In this document: positions 7,791-17,667 of the stretch, piece after piece
Layout of the letters: each line of letters begins with the position of its first letter
Position numbering within the stretch: the first letter of the stretch is position 1
Source of the DNA: JAGNRR01 sp965230665
Lineage (GTDB): Bacteria > Bacteroidota > Bacteroidia > Chitinophagales > Chitinophagaceae
NCBI GenBank assembly: GCA_965230665.1
Contig: CBDDLM010000004.1
Location: 3,320,016-3,384,015 of the forward strand
DNA length: 64,000 nucleotides
Reading direction: 5' to 3'
Translations under genes and position numbers: made by a program
The notes under the pieces: generated by a model
Databases searched by the model: none
What the model saw: only the letters and a program-made list of their open reading frames with translations
What the model was told of the DNA's origin: nothing

Positions 7791-10637
7791 TTACTCATTG
7801 CTATTTAGGTAAATAACCTCATATCCCATCTTTAATAGTTCATTTTCGAATTTAGCTACGTCACCAGTTAAAACGATTTTCATTTTTTTAGTATCAATCC
7901 ATTTCGAAGCTAACTTATTGACTTCCTGAATTGACATTTTTTCAAGTACTTGATTTTGTGCTTCTACATAACCTACATCTAAGTTTCTACGTAGCATATT
8001 TGAAAGAAAGCCTAGTTTTTGAAAGGCAGTCTCGTACTTACGAGCATCACTTTGTTTTATAGCACTTTTAAGGAATGCAAGCTCACTTTTCTGAATCCCG
8101 TCGTTATTATAGGACTCGAACTCTTTAAGAATTTCTCGTAAAGCAGAAACCGTGGCATCAGCCTTTATTCCTGAGGAGAAAGTATACGTTCCTGAATAAT
8201 CATTAGCACTAAATCGTGCGCGTGCTCCATAAGTCCATCCTTTATCTTCTCTGAGATTCAAGTTTAACCTGCTATTAAACGCACCACCTAGGGGATAGTT
8301 CATTAAATTGGATTTATAATATGTTCCTTTAGTATCATAGGGCATATCGGTAACATAACCGATTCTAAACTCGGTTTGTGCAGCTTTTGGGATATCCACA
8401 GCATAAATAACTTTCTCTGTAGCCGTTTTGTATTTGATTTTACTCTTAGATGGTATTTGAGGCAGCTCAATGTTTGTAGGCATTAGTTTGCCGACAGTTT
8501 TTAGTACCAGATCTTTATCTTCACCATCAAAATCACCTACCATAACAATTTGCAAGTCGTTTGCACCAACGTATTTTTTATAGTAGTTTTCGATGTCTTT
8601 AAGCTGGATATTTCTGACCGTTGCCATACGTCCTGAACTCGGGTTACCTAATACTGATTCTAAACCATAGTTTACTTTCGCGTAGGCCTGACTGGCCACT
8701 GTTCTAGCTCTAGTCTTACTATTCTTGATACTTTGAATGCGCTGGTCTTTTATTCGGTTAAACGTTTTCTCTTTAAAGAGAGGGTGATACATTCTTTCTT
8801 CAAGAATTTTAAGTGTTTGAGAAAGGTTTTTCTTCAACGTTCGTACCGTAAAATTAATCCTGTCCAAGCTTGTACTAACACGCACTGAGCTGCCAATTTC
8901 ATTCAACTTATCAGAAATGGATTCTGCGCTCATATTCTTAGTATCCTCATTCATCATGGCTGTAAACATACTAGCCAGTCCTGCTTTGCTTAAATCATTT
9001 TGTTCGACAATTCGTCCTCCTTGCATACTGATTTGTAATGCAATAACTGGAATTTCATCTGAAAAACTAGATAACATTTTTAGGCGTTTAGTATTTAAAG
9101 TTTGTTCAGATTTTACAACGCTCGGAACTTTAACACTAACCGCAGCACCAGCCTTAGGTTGCTTACTCCTATCAAATGTATCCTTTGCTCTGAAATGAGT
9201 AAGTTTATTGTACCCGTAGTTTGGAGCAACATAACCTTCCTTAGAAACGGTATAGTTTGGGGTTTTCGTTCTTAAGTTTTCTTTTCCTTTAGGAACTACG
9301 CTGAGTAGTACCATGGGTTTATTCTTGATATACTTATTGAATACGCGCAATACATCCTTTTTACTAATCTTGTTGTTTTTAGCAATAACCTTTGGTAAAT
9401 AATCCGCATCACCCGTAAAAGTATAAAATGATGCTAGCTGCGAGACTTTTCCTCGAACACTTTCAAGACCATAAATCATTGATGATTCCAGTGATTTCCT
9501 ATAACGAATAACATCTTTCTCTTTTATGCCCTTTTTCTCAATTTCCTTTAGTACAGCCCTAAGCTCTTTTTCCATATCGGCCAGTGAGCTGCCTGGCTTA
9601 GGCATCATCCTAATTCCAAATTCACCTGAAAGCTCATAGCAGGGGTGTCCCGCACGGGCCATTAGTGCTTTTCTAGTTTTAACAACCGATTGATGGAGCA
9701 TTGAACTTTTACCTCCTCCTATAATATTCGCTAAACAATCCAGCGCTGGTTCATCTGGATGATTACGTGGTACTGTGGGTAAAGTTGCAACGAGCATAGG
9801 CATTTTTGCGTAATTATCAACTAGACTAACATGACGATCTTTTTTAAGAACAGGAACAGGCAATTTAACAGGTGAAACCAGCGGTCCTCTTGGAATAGAG
9901 CCAAAGTATTTCTCAACCCATTGGAGGGTTTGTTGCTCCGAAATATCACCACCAATGGTTAGTACAGCATTATTTGGACCATACCATCTTAAAAAGAAAT
10001 GTTTTAAATCGTTAACATCAACTCGATTTAGGTCTTCAACATAACCTATTGTAAGCCAAGAGTAAGGGTGACCGTAAGGATACAAGTTTTTAGCTGTAGT
10101 TTCTCCTGCTAATCCATAAGGCCGATTGTCGTAATTCTGTCCTCGTTCATTCTTTACAGTAGCCCGTTGTATTTCAAACTTTTTTTGTGTTACAGCATCT
10201 AACAAAAAACCCATTCGGTCGGCTTCTAACCAAAGCATTTTTTCAAGTTGATTAGCAGGCACCGTTTCAAAGTAATTTGTTCGGTCCTTATTAGTAGTAC
10301 CGTTCAATGTTCCACCACTCTCAGTTATAATCTTGAAATGTTGTTCATCGGCTACATTTTCACTCCCCTGAAACATCATATGCTCAAAAAAGTGAGCAAA
10401 GCCTGATTTTCCTATTTCTTCACGAGCACTGCCCACATGATAAGTAACATCAACATGAACCAAAGGATCGCTATGATCCTCATGCAAAATAACGGTTAAT
10501 CCATTTTTCAATTGATATTGTTTAAACGGGATATTAATCTTACTAGACTCCTTTTTCACCTCTTTGATAAACCTTATTTGACCAAAAGATCCGAATGAAA
10601 TGGCTATACAAAACAATGCGATAATCGATTTTTTCAT
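7791..10637 (-). CDS. M16-family zinc peptidase (two tandem insulinase-like halves)
   Basis: A 948-residue exported protein with a signal peptide (1-20, SFGSFGQ). The inverted zinc motif HFFEH is at residues 82-86 (H82, E85, H86), with the third ligand expected in the downstream VKNERGQNYDNRP segment. The N-terminal half is the catalytic M16 unit. A second M16-like pair in the C-terminal half (from about residue 520) lacks HxxEH and carries the R/Y pair region (GGAFNSRLNLNLREDKGWTYGARARF) used for substrate binding. It is probably periplasmic or surface-associated and degrades peptides. Length and order match the usual fused Bacteroidota form. Confidence 0.92.
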   Translation of the reverse strand: MKKSIIALFCIAISFGSFGQIRFIKEVKKESSKINIPFKQYQLKNGLTVILHEDHSDPLVHVDVTYHVGSAREEIGKSGFAHFFEHMMFQGSENVADEQHFKIITESGGTLNGTTNKDRTNYFETVPANQLEKMLWLEADRMGFLLDAVTQKKFEIQRATVKNERGQNYDNRPYGLAGETTAKNLYPYGHPYSWLTIGYVEDLNRVDVNDLKHFFLRWYGPNNAVLTIGGDISEQQTLQWVEKYFGSIPRGPLVSPVKLPVPVLKKDRHVSLVDNYAKMPMLVATLPTVPRNHPDEPALDCLANIIGGGKSSMLHQSVVKTRKALMARAGHPCYELSGEFGIRMMPKPGSSLADMEKELRAVLKEIEKKGIKEKDVIRYRKSLESSMIYGLESVRGKVSQLASFYTFTGDADYLPKVIAKNNKISKKDVLRVFNKYIKNKPMVLLSVVPKGKENLRTKTPNYTVSKEGYVAPNYGYNKLTHFRAKDTFDRSKQPKAGAAVSVKVPSVVKSEQTLNTKRLKMLSSFSDEIPVIALQISMQGGRIVEQNDLSKAGLASMFTAMMNEDTKNMSAESISDKLNEIGSSVRVSTSLDRINFTVRTLKKNLSQTLKILEERMYHPLFKEKTFNRIKDQRIQSIKNSKTRARTVASQAYAKVNYGLESVLGNPSSGRMATVRNIQLKDIENYYKKYVGANDLQIVMVGDFDGEDKDLVLKTVGKLMPTNIELPQIPSKSKIKYKTATEKVIYAVDIPKAAQTEFRIGYVTDMPYDTKGTYYKSNLMNYPLGGAFNSRLNLNLREDKGWTYGARARFSANDYSGTYTFSSGIKADATVSALREILKEFESYNNDGIQKSELAFLKSAIKQSDARKYETAFQKLGFLSNMLRRNLDVGYVEAQNQVLEKMSIQEVNKLASKWIDTKKMKIVLTGDVAKFENELLKMGYEVIYLNSNE

Positions 10638-10739
10638 AAAAAACTGCTTGAAACCACAAGTTATACCAAAAGGGTTATTTATGATTAGTTAACGCATGAG
10701 TTTTTCAGAATTATATTAGAAATTAAAGCTTACTAAGGC

Positions 10740-10748
10740 TAAATTTGC
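10740..10748 (+). promoter_or_regulatory. -7 box TAAATTTGC
   Basis: A consensus TAnnTTTGC lies 19 bases before the ATG of the nucleotide-sugar dehydrogenase. No convincing TTG lies 19-20 bases upstream. Confidence 0.5.
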
Positions 10749-10767
10749 GAACTTAATCGGATTTAGA

Positions 10768-12069
10768 ATGTACGATAAGATAATAAAAAAAGAGAAAAAG
10801 ATTGGGGTTATTGGTTTAGGGTATGTTGGTTTGCCAATTGCCTTAGAATTGGCTAGAAAGGCCGAGGTAATTGGCTTTGATATAAGTGCTGATCGAATTG
10901 AACTAATGAAAAAAGGTATTGACCCAAGTAATGAGTTAGATGCAAGTGCGTTTGAAGGGTGTGATATTCAGTTCACTGCAAATCTAGAGGACCTAAAAGA
11001 AGCCTCTTTCTACATTGTAGCGGTTCCTACTCCAGTAGATTCTCATAACGTTCCTAATTTAAAACCGGTTTTAAGTGCATCGAAAACGGTTGGACAAGTT
11101 ATCTCTAAAGGTGATTATGTTGTCTTTGAATCTACGGTATATCCGGGGTGTACAGAAGAAGATTGTTTACCTGTTATTGAAGAGCTCTCGGGACTTAAAA
11201 ATATAGTTGATTTTAAGTCTGGATATAGCCCAGAGCGCATTAATCCAGGAGATACCAAACATACCTTAACTAATGTTGTCAAGGTCGTTTCAGGCTGTGA
11301 TGAAGAGTCCCTTGAAAATATTGCCAAAGTATATGAACTTGTTGTAACCGCCGGTGTTCATAGAGCATCTTCCATCAAGGTTGCAGAGGCAAGTAAAATT
11401 ATCGAGAATACGCAGCGTGACCTAAACATTGCTTTAATGAATGAATTAAGTATTATTTTTAATAAATTGAATATCAATACTTTCGAAGTTCTTGAAGCTG
11501 CCGGTACAAAATGGAATTTTCTTAAATTTTTCCCTGGTCTTGTCGGTGGTCATTGTATTGGTGTAGACCCGTATTACCTAACCTATAAATCAGAACAGCT
11601 TGGGTATAAGTCGCAGGTAATTCTATCAGGACGTACAATTAATGACTCTATGCCCTCTTATGTGGCCAAGAATATCGTGAAGACTATTGTTAAAAATGGT
11701 TTTCATCTGGCAGAATCTAAGGTTTTGGTCATGGGAACTACTTTTAAAGAAGATGTTTCTGATATTAGAAATTCCAAGGTAGCTGACTTGGTTAAAGAAC
11801 TTGAAGGGTATCAGATCAAAGTAGATGCTGTTGATCCACACGCTAGTAATGCCGAAATGGAACATGAATATGGCATATCACTAATTGACCAGAACAGCAT
11901 TGATAAAGACTACCAATGCATAATAGTAGCTGTAAATCATAAAGAATATGCGAATCTAGAAGTAGCGTATTTCAAGAATATTCTTGCTGACAAAGGCTTA
12001 TTTGTGGATATAAAGGGAATATTTAGGGATAAAATGGAAGGTTCTGATATAGAATATTGGAGTCTTTAG
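10768..12069 (+). CDS. UDP-sugar 6-dehydrogenase (WbpA/TviB-type)
   Basis: The 433-residue length is normal for the family. There is an N-terminal NAD Rossmann site (VIGLGYVGLPIA, residues 14-25), VAVPTPVD, STVYPGC, SPERINPGD, and the catalytic Cys263 in GGHCIGVDPYYL. The C-terminal domain has VLVMGTTFKEDVSDIRNS. The enzyme oxidises C6 of a UDP-hexosamine to a uronic acid; the TviB/WbpA subgroup uses UDP-GlcNAc or UDP-ManNAc, and the motif set fits it better than UDP-glucose dehydrogenase. It would supply a capsule, O-antigen or glycoprotein sugar, but no polysaccharide genes are adjacent. Confidence 0.9.
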   Translation: MYDKIIKKEKKIGVIGLGYVGLPIALELARKAEVIGFDISADRIELMKKGIDPSNELDASAFEGCDIQFTANLEDLKEASFYIVAVPTPVDSHNVPNLKPVLSASKTVGQVISKGDYVVFESTVYPGCTEEDCLPVIEELSGLKNIVDFKSGYSPERINPGDTKHTLTNVVKVVSGCDEESLENIAKVYELVVTAGVHRASSIKVAEASKIIENTQRDLNIALMNELSIIFNKLNINTFEVLEAAGTKWNFLKFFPGLVGGHCIGVDPYYLTYKSEQLGYKSQVILSGRTINDSMPSYVAKNIVKTIVKNGFHLAESKVLVMGTTFKEDVSDIRNSKVADLVKELEGYQIKVDAVDPHASNAEMEHEYGISLIDQNSIDKDYQCIIVAVNHKEYANLEVAYFKNILADKGLFVDIKGIFRDKMEGSDIEYWSL

Positions 12070-12090
12070 TGGATAGCTATAGCGGTCTTG

Positions 12091-12381
12091 CTATTTCGAA
12101 CTGTTTACAGTGTCGTATATAAACACATCTTCGTTCTCTTTTTTCATAAAGTAACGTTCGCGCGACTGCCTTTCAATCTCTTTAGGGTCTGTTCGCAATG
12201 TTTCTCGTTGCTTCTCTATTCGTTCTATTTCCTTTTCAAGAAAAGTAATTTTCCCTTCCAATTCTTTAAGTTCCTGTCTTTTACCTAAAATGGTAAATAC
12301 ATCGTACTGCGCAAAAAACAAAATCCATGACAAGAGAACAAGGATGATAATGTGTAACTTATATTTTTTCAGAAACTCCAA
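12091..12381 (-). CDS. Septum formation initiator (FtsB/DivIC family)
   Basis: A 96-residue bitopic protein with a short cytoplasmic N-terminus, one membrane helix (about 9-26) and a periplasmic coiled coil (about 34-66; KELEGKITFLEKEIERIEKQRETL), followed by the family's C-terminal RYFMKKENEDVF segment. FtsB/DivIC proteins join FtsL and FtsQ in the division complex. It lies 14 bases downstream of eno on the same strand, a pairing that I recall as common in flavobacteria, so the two are probably cotranscribed. Confidence 0.85.
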   Translation of the reverse strand: MEFLKKYKLHIIILVLLSWILFFAQYDVFTILGKRQELKELEGKITFLEKEIERIEKQRETLRTDPKEIERQSRERYFMKKENEDVFIYDTVNSSK

Positions 12382-12395
12382 TGAATACTAATTTC

Positions 12396-13688
12396 TTACT
12401 TTGTTCCAAAAGCAAGTTTTTTCCCCAAGTAAACAGCTTGTTTACCAAGCTCTTCTTCTATTCTTAGCAGTTGATTATACTTAGCCATACGATCAGAGCG
12501 AGAGGCTGAACCTGTTTTTATTTGACCACAGTTCAGGGCTACTGCAAGGTCTGCAATGGTTGCATCCTCGGTTTCTCCACTCCTATGACTCATCACGGTA
12601 TTGTACCCATTATGCTGTGCTAAGCTCACTGCATCGATTGTTTCACTCAAGGTGCCTATTTGATTAACCTTAACCAAAAGGGAATTAGCTATTTTTTTAT
12701 CAATCCCCATCTGAAGTCTTTTACTATTGGTCACAAATAGATCATCGCCAACGAGCTGAACTTTGTCACCGATCTCATCCGTTAACATTTTCCAACCTTT
12801 CCAATCATCTTCATCTAGGCCATCTTCAATCGAAGCTATAGGATACTGTCTAACCCAATCTGCCCAAAACTTAACTAACTGCTCACTACTCATTTTTTTT
12901 CCAGAAGACTTATGAAAAACATACTTCTTACTTTTTTTATCATAAAGCTCACTGTTAGCAGCATCCATGGCCACTACAACTTGTGTTTTAGGCTTATATC
13001 CAGCTACGGTTATTGCTTTTAAAACTGTTTCAATTGCTTCTTCATTACTTTGGATATTAGGTGCAAAGCCACCTTCATCACCTACATTAGTAGAATACCC
13101 TTTCTTTTTCAATACACTTTTCAAGGCATGAAAGATTTCTGTTCCCCAACGCAAACCTTCACTAAAGCTTTTAGCTCCTACTGGCATCACCATGAACTCT
13201 TGAAAATCAATTTTATTATCAGCATGTGCACCACCATTTAGGATATTCATCATGGGAACAGGCAGAGTCTTAGCATGCACCCCACCTACATAACGATATA
13301 ATCCAAGACCGCTCTCATCAGCTGCAGCTTTAGCCACAGCTAAACTTACCGCCAAAATGGCATTCGCGCCTAGCTTACTTTTATTCTTGGTTCCATCGAG
13401 TTTAAGCATTGCAGCGTCAATTGCCTGTTGGTCTGTAATATCCATACCAATAAGCGCCTTTTCAATGGGCCCATTTACATTTTTAACGGCTTTTTCTACA
13501 CCTTTTCCTAGATACTTGGACTTTACGTTATCTCGTAATTCCGCAGCTTCATGTACACCTGTGCTAGCGCCTGAGGGAACAGCTGCACGACCACGTGCTG
13601 CAGTATTTGTATAAACATCTGCTTCTACGGTAGGATTGCCCCGTGAATCTAAGATCTGTCTTCCTACGATATTCGTTATATAGCCCAT
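12396..13688 (-). CDS. eno: Enolase (phosphopyruvate hydratase)
   Basis: The 430-residue full-length enolase converts 2-phosphoglycerate to phosphoenolpyruvate in glycolysis. Family signatures are clear: RQILDSRGNPTVE at the N-terminus, PSGASTGVHEA, NILNGGAHADN, the metal/catalytic segments SIEDGLDEDDW and LVGDDLFVTN, the catalytic Lys in LLVKVNQIGTL, and SHRSGETEDATIADLAV. Transcription from a TAnnTTTGC box 20 bases upstream is likely to run on into the FtsB/DivIC gene. Confidence 0.97.
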   Translation of the reverse strand: MGYITNIVGRQILDSRGNPTVEADVYTNTAARGRAAVPSGASTGVHEAAELRDNVKSKYLGKGVEKAVKNVNGPIEKALIGMDITDQQAIDAAMLKLDGTKNKSKLGANAILAVSLAVAKAAADESGLGLYRYVGGVHAKTLPVPMMNILNGGAHADNKIDFQEFMVMPVGAKSFSEGLRWGTEIFHALKSVLKKKGYSTNVGDEGGFAPNIQSNEEAIETVLKAITVAGYKPKTQVVVAMDAANSELYDKKSKKYVFHKSSGKKMSSEQLVKFWADWVRQYPIASIEDGLDEDDWKGWKMLTDEIGDKVQLVGDDLFVTNSKRLQMGIDKKIANSLLVKVNQIGTLSETIDAVSLAQHNGYNTVMSHRSGETEDATIADLAVALNCGQIKTGSASRSDRMAKYNQLLRIEEELGKQAVYLGKKLAFGTK

Positions 13689-13706
13689 CTTGAATTTTAT
13701 TTAGGC

Positions 13707-13715
13707 GCAAAAGTA
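13707..13715 (-). promoter_or_regulatory. eno -7 box TACTTTTGC
   Basis: Read on the minus strand, TACTTTTGC is a perfect TAnnTTTGC box about 19 bases before the eno ATG. No clear -33 TTG is seen. Confidence 0.55.
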
Positions 13716-13756
13716 CCTTCTACTTAATGAAAAAATAAAACGATTTATAAACGTTT

Positions 13757-14269
13757 TTACCCCCATTTCTTTATAAACTTATTCCCCCTATTTTTTAACC
13801 CGCTACTCCAGATGGTAATATTTGATTTTATTATTGTGAGTAGTTCATTCGCCATTTCGGGGTATTTTTCAATGATTCTTTCACAAACTCTAATACTGAA
13901 AGCTTTTACTGCGATAGCTTCTTCAGAATCGGCTATGAAATTCAAACAGATATCATAAAGCTCGGCTTCAAACTCTTCTGGAATATCTGCAAACTGATAG
14001 GTTCTTACAATATTTCTTCTGATCGCATTATGGTTCTGTTTAACTTTAAGCGCATCAATGAGCTCTCTATGATACTTATTATATAGCACAGGATACTTTA
14101 ATGAGACATCTCCCAAAGCCCAACTAGCTTTTTGTGACAACCTCATATCATCTCCTAATACACATTTTAATAGTTTTACAAACCGGGCGTCATTATTCCC
14201 TATGTATTCAACGATTTCATTGTTGATAACCTTGGAATGCCCATGGGATAGCACCTTCTTAAAGTTCAT
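13757..14269 (-). CDS. Small helical HEAT-repeat-like protein, function unknown
   Basis: A 170-residue, all-helical, soluble protein without a signal peptide. Repeated amphipathic helix pairs with spaced Leu/Ala/Ile (for example LSQKASWALGDVSLKYP and EAIAVKAFSIRVCERIIEKYPEMANELLTII) look like HEAT repeats, as in DNA alkylation repair scaffold proteins, but no catalytic residue can be named. It lies between eno and the primary sigma factor on the same strand, and a strong terminator separates it from the sigma gene. I do not recognise a specific function. Confidence 0.7.
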   Translation of the reverse strand: MNFKKVLSHGHSKVINNEIVEYIGNNDARFVKLLKCVLGDDMRLSQKASWALGDVSLKYPVLYNKYHRELIDALKVKQNHNAIRRNIVRTYQFADIPEEFEAELYDICLNFIADSEEAIAVKAFSIRVCERIIEKYPEMANELLTIIKSNITIWSSGLKNRGNKFIKKWG

Positions 14270-14282
14270 TGCAGTGCTAAAA

Positions 14283-14311
14283 TAAAAAAAGCGCTCTAAA
14301 AAGAGCGCTCC
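14283..14311 (-). terminator. Rho-independent terminator of the primary sigma factor gene
   Basis: On the minus strand AGCGCTCT-tttt-AGAGCGCT is followed by a run of seven or more U residues. It lies about 20 bases after the sigma gene stop. Confidence 0.85.
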
Positions 14312-14329
14312 TTTGTTGATAATAAAATT

Positions 14330-15187
14330 TTATCCTAGATAAGCTTGTAATGATTTGCTATATCGTCCCTTTTGTAAACGTTTTATAGCACGTTCTTTAA
14401 TTTGACGGATACGCTCCTTGGTCAAATCATATTTCTGACCAATTTGCTCAATAGTTGGCCCCTCACTTCCTCCTAAGCCAAAGTAAGCCATAACAATTTC
14501 GCTCTCTCGTGGACTCAGTGATTTTAGAATTCTAAAGATCTCATTGCGCAAGCTATCTTGCATCACGTTATCATCAGTGTCATTACTTCCTTCAAGTAAT
14601 TCCCCCATACTTACATCTTCGCTATCCGTAACAGGAGCATCCAAAGAAGCGTGACGTGTATTACTTGTAAAAATGTTAGACAGTTCCGTCTCTGACATTT
14701 CTAAGATTTTAGAAAGCTCTTCAACAGAAGGTTGTCTTTCATGCTCTTGTTCAAAGGCAATAATTGCCTTGTTTGCACGATTATAAGCGCCAATTTTGTT
14801 TTGCGGCAAGCGTACCAATCTTCCTTGCTCTGCCAACGCCTGTAAGATCGACTGGCGAATCCACCATACAGCATAAGAAATAAATTTGAAACCTTTGGTT
14901 TCATCAAATCTACCTGCAGCCTTTATTAGACCCAAGTTCCCTTCATTGATCAAATCACTAAGCGTTAAACCCTGATGTTGGTATTGTTTAGCAACCGATA
15001 CAACAAATCTTAAATTTGCCATAACCAATTTTTCCAAAGCAGCATCGCTTCCTGCCCGAATTTCTCGCGCTAAGCTTGCCTCTTCTTCAGGAGTTACCAT
15101 TGGCAGCTTACTTATATCTTGAAGATATTTTTCAACTGATTGGCTATCCCTATTGGTAATCTGAGTGGCTATTTTGAGTTGTCTCAT
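14330..15187 (-). CDS. rpoD: Primary RNA polymerase sigma factor (RpoD/SigA, short Bacteroidota form)
   Basis: A 285-residue sigma-70. Region 1.2 (SVEKYLQDISKLPMVTPEEEASLAREIRAG), region 2 (LVMANLRFVVSVAKQYQHQGLTLSDLINEGNLGLIKA, KGFKFISYAVWWIRQSI), region 3, and region 4 with the -33-binding helix-turn-helix (TIEQIGQKYDLTKERIRQIKERAIKRL) are all present. Region 1.1 and the large non-conserved insert of the E. coli protein are absent, as is normal in Bacteroidota. This is the factor expected to read the TTG/TAnnTTTG promoters noted in this window. Its own promoter is one of the best matches here. Confidence 0.93.
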   Translation of the reverse strand: MRQLKIATQITNRDSQSVEKYLQDISKLPMVTPEEEASLAREIRAGSDAALEKLVMANLRFVVSVAKQYQHQGLTLSDLINEGNLGLIKAAGRFDETKGFKFISYAVWWIRQSILQALAEQGRLVRLPQNKIGAYNRANKAIIAFEQEHERQPSVEELSKILEMSETELSNIFTSNTRHASLDAPVTDSEDVSMGELLEGSNDTDDNVMQDSLRNEIFRILKSLSPRESEIVMAYFGLGGSEGPTIEQIGQKYDLTKERIRQIKERAIKRLQKGRYSKSLQAYLG

Positions 15188-15233
15188 ATATTAATAAATG
15201 ACGTTTTTTTTACCTCGATTTTACGAAGCGAGT

Positions 15234-15265
15234 GCAAAGGTAATGTTATAGACGGGGGAATGCAA
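15234..15265 (-). promoter_or_regulatory. Primary sigma gene promoter, TTG-N20-TACCTTTGC
   Basis: On the minus strand TTG (complement of 15263-15265) is followed after 20 bases by TACCTTTGC (15242-15234). This is a full Bacteroidota promoter about 47 bases upstream of the ATG. Confidence 0.7.
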
Positions 15266-15370
15266 CCAATTTGTTGAATTGGTATGACAATTTTCTGTTA
15301 ATCTACCTAGTAAAATGTCGGAATCGATTTTCAATTCCTATACATCAACAATAATACCAGAATATTAATT

Positions 15371-17611
15371 CTACTTACGAATAACAAATTTCTTAACAAA
15401 TTCAGCGCCAGATTTATCTCTGAAATTTAAAAAATACATTCCACTGCTCAGGTGTCCAATCTCTAAGGAGGATTTCACCGGAACTTTTTCTATAAATTGA
15501 CCGCTTATAGATTGAAGACTAACTTCCTGAATATCAGAGGGAAGATTTTTAATTGTTAGTCGATTCGTTGCAGGATTAGGAAATATCACGACTTGATCTT
15601 TTATTTCTTTAGATATTGACAATGGATAAACTTGCGGTTGTATCTCTATATAACTATCATTAACATCAAAGAAAATATTATTGTGTCCTTTTACTTTAAC
15701 TAGACCATGATTTGTTGCCCAGTTCGGCGCGTTAATATCATAACTACCATTATTGGGAACATTATCCGCCATTTTCCATGGCCAAGTTCTTCCAGAATCA
15801 ATAGAGAAGTAAATATCTACCGTAGCAGCATTAATACCATTAGCGGTTGTCCCACCTACTTCCCAAGTAACGGTTTGTTTCGTATCTCCCGTCCAAACCT
15901 GATTGGCAGTATTATGACTAGTTACTCTAAATAGATTAGAACCAGAGTTAACTGCTTGGATTTCTAATTCTTCATTAGAATAATTAAAAGATCCGTAGCC
16001 ATTATTAATATCTCTCGCAGCAACCTTAAAACTTACATTACGGGTAAGCTCAGGAAGAACCTCTCCCCTTGTTTTAATAAATTCTGGGAGAATTTTAGAG
16101 AATTCCGGAAATGTTCGAATATTGTTTTCAGTTGGGTAAAAAGATCGAAACAATGGGTTACCGCTTGAAACTAAATTCCAAGGACCATATGCTCCTAAAT
16201 CCCATTGTTCCCAACAATATGTAATCGGGTTATTATCTGCATCAGTGGCATTTGCTTCTAACTCAAAAAAAGTTCTATATGGTATCGTATATGACTGATT
16301 AATACTATTTAAACTGGGTGGTGTGTTGTTGGTAGGTACACTGCTCGCGCAATTACCCTGACCGTCCATATGATTACTCATTTGTAACAAAGACCTAATA
16401 TGATAGTAGTCATCACTATTTGTTTGAATATTATCACCTCCACACAAACCAGCATATCCCATTATGGTTGTGCCACTTCCAGGTTCGTACGAACTCTGAC
16501 TTGAACCATTACCGCCACATGAACCAATGGTAGAATTAAAGGTATGGCTTCCGCCAAACTGATGGCCCATTTCGTGGGCAACATAATCTATGTCAAACGG
16601 ATCACCAATAGGATTGGAAGAACCTGTAACACCACGAGCCTTAGAACCACGGCAAACAGATGCAAAACTGGCAATTCCACCACCTCCAGTACTGAATACA
16701 TGCCCAAAATCATAATTAGAAGCACCGATGACACTTGTCAAAGTATTATGGTTTTGCCCTAGCATAGCACCACCGCTGCTATTTGTATATGGATCAGTTC
16801 CCCCAGGTAGATAAATAACATCATCTGTATTGGCAATCAGTTGGGCATTCATTGAGAATTCTCTTTCGAATACTCCATTTACCCGATTCATAGAAGTAAC
16901 CATAGCCGATAGTACTGTGGCTTTAGTTGGGCTTGCTCCACCTACGGCAGCTGAATACTCCATTGTACATGCAAGTGCTAGTCTGTACGTTCTTCTTTCG
17001 GTACCAAATGTTTTACGAAGGCCTCTCAATTGGGGTAACCCATTATTTAACTGCATCCTCCCCTGATGTATTTCATTTAACTCCTGATCTTCATCTACCA
17101 AGCATTGCATCCGTTCATTAGCAGGTTTAGAATAGTCTTTTTTAAAATAGATAATATACCAGTCTTGATTACCTTGTTTATATGGATCAATGAAATAAGT
17201 CTTACGAGCATCAAATATCTTGGCATGAAATCCCCAATGCGTAAAATCAGCCTTCCCAGTAACCAATGGATTTTCTGTATGAATTAAAGTATAAGTCTTA
17301 ATGAGAGGATATTTATTTGCAAGTTCCATGGCCATCATAGGTGCTTCATAGATATAGTAATCTTGCATTGTACCATTTGGGTCTGGGAGCGCGATCACAG
17401 GGTATGACTTTGAAGATTCTAAGGGAATTTGACTTTGAAATAAGTGAAATTCACCTACTTGAAACTTTGACAAAATATATTTGTTTGGAAAAAGCTTTTG
17501 TTCACCATATGTGGCAATTTCTTTTTCTGGGCTAATCGACCATAGGTTTGAAGCAAATGAATCTAAAGAGAAAAGGAATGTACAAGTTATTAAAATTATT
17601 ATTTTTTTCAT
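15371..17611 (-). CDS. Secreted reprolysin-like zinc metalloprotease with T9SS sorting domain
   Basis: A 746-residue exported protein with a signal peptide (1-20). The metzincin motif HEMGHQFGGSH is at residues 346-356 (zinc ligands H346, H350, H356; catalytic E347), and a Met-turn follows (TIMGYAG, about 381-387). It belongs with the M12B-like group of secreted Bacteroidota proteases. A fibronectin-like region follows, and the last ~75 residues form a type A T9SS sorting domain (IFPNPATNRLTIKNL to the basic KKFVIRK end). It is expected to be exported across the outer membrane and to degrade external protein. Two exported proteins of unknown function follow upstream on the same strand. Confidence 0.92.
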   Translation of the reverse strand: MKKIIILITCTFLFSLDSFASNLWSISPEKEIATYGEQKLFPNKYILSKFQVGEFHLFQSQIPLESSKSYPVIALPDPNGTMQDYYIYEAPMMAMELANKYPLIKTYTLIHTENPLVTGKADFTHWGFHAKIFDARKTYFIDPYKQGNQDWYIIYFKKDYSKPANERMQCLVDEDQELNEIHQGRMQLNNGLPQLRGLRKTFGTERRTYRLALACTMEYSAAVGGASPTKATVLSAMVTSMNRVNGVFEREFSMNAQLIANTDDVIYLPGGTDPYTNSSGGAMLGQNHNTLTSVIGASNYDFGHVFSTGGGGIASFASVCRGSKARGVTGSSNPIGDPFDIDYVAHEMGHQFGGSHTFNSTIGSCGGNGSSQSSYEPGSGTTIMGYAGLCGGDNIQTNSDDYYHIRSLLQMSNHMDGQGNCASSVPTNNTPPSLNSINQSYTIPYRTFFELEANATDADNNPITYCWEQWDLGAYGPWNLVSSGNPLFRSFYPTENNIRTFPEFSKILPEFIKTRGEVLPELTRNVSFKVAARDINNGYGSFNYSNEELEIQAVNSGSNLFRVTSHNTANQVWTGDTKQTVTWEVGGTTANGINAATVDIYFSIDSGRTWPWKMADNVPNNGSYDINAPNWATNHGLVKVKGHNNIFFDVNDSYIEIQPQVYPLSISKEIKDQVVIFPNPATNRLTIKNLPSDIQEVSLQSISGQFIEKVPVKSSLEIGHLSSGMYFLNFRDKSGAEFVKKFVIRK

Positions 17612-17667
17612 GATGCTATCTTATTAGACGATGGTTTAAGACAAAACCTTCAATTTTGAGTTAGGAA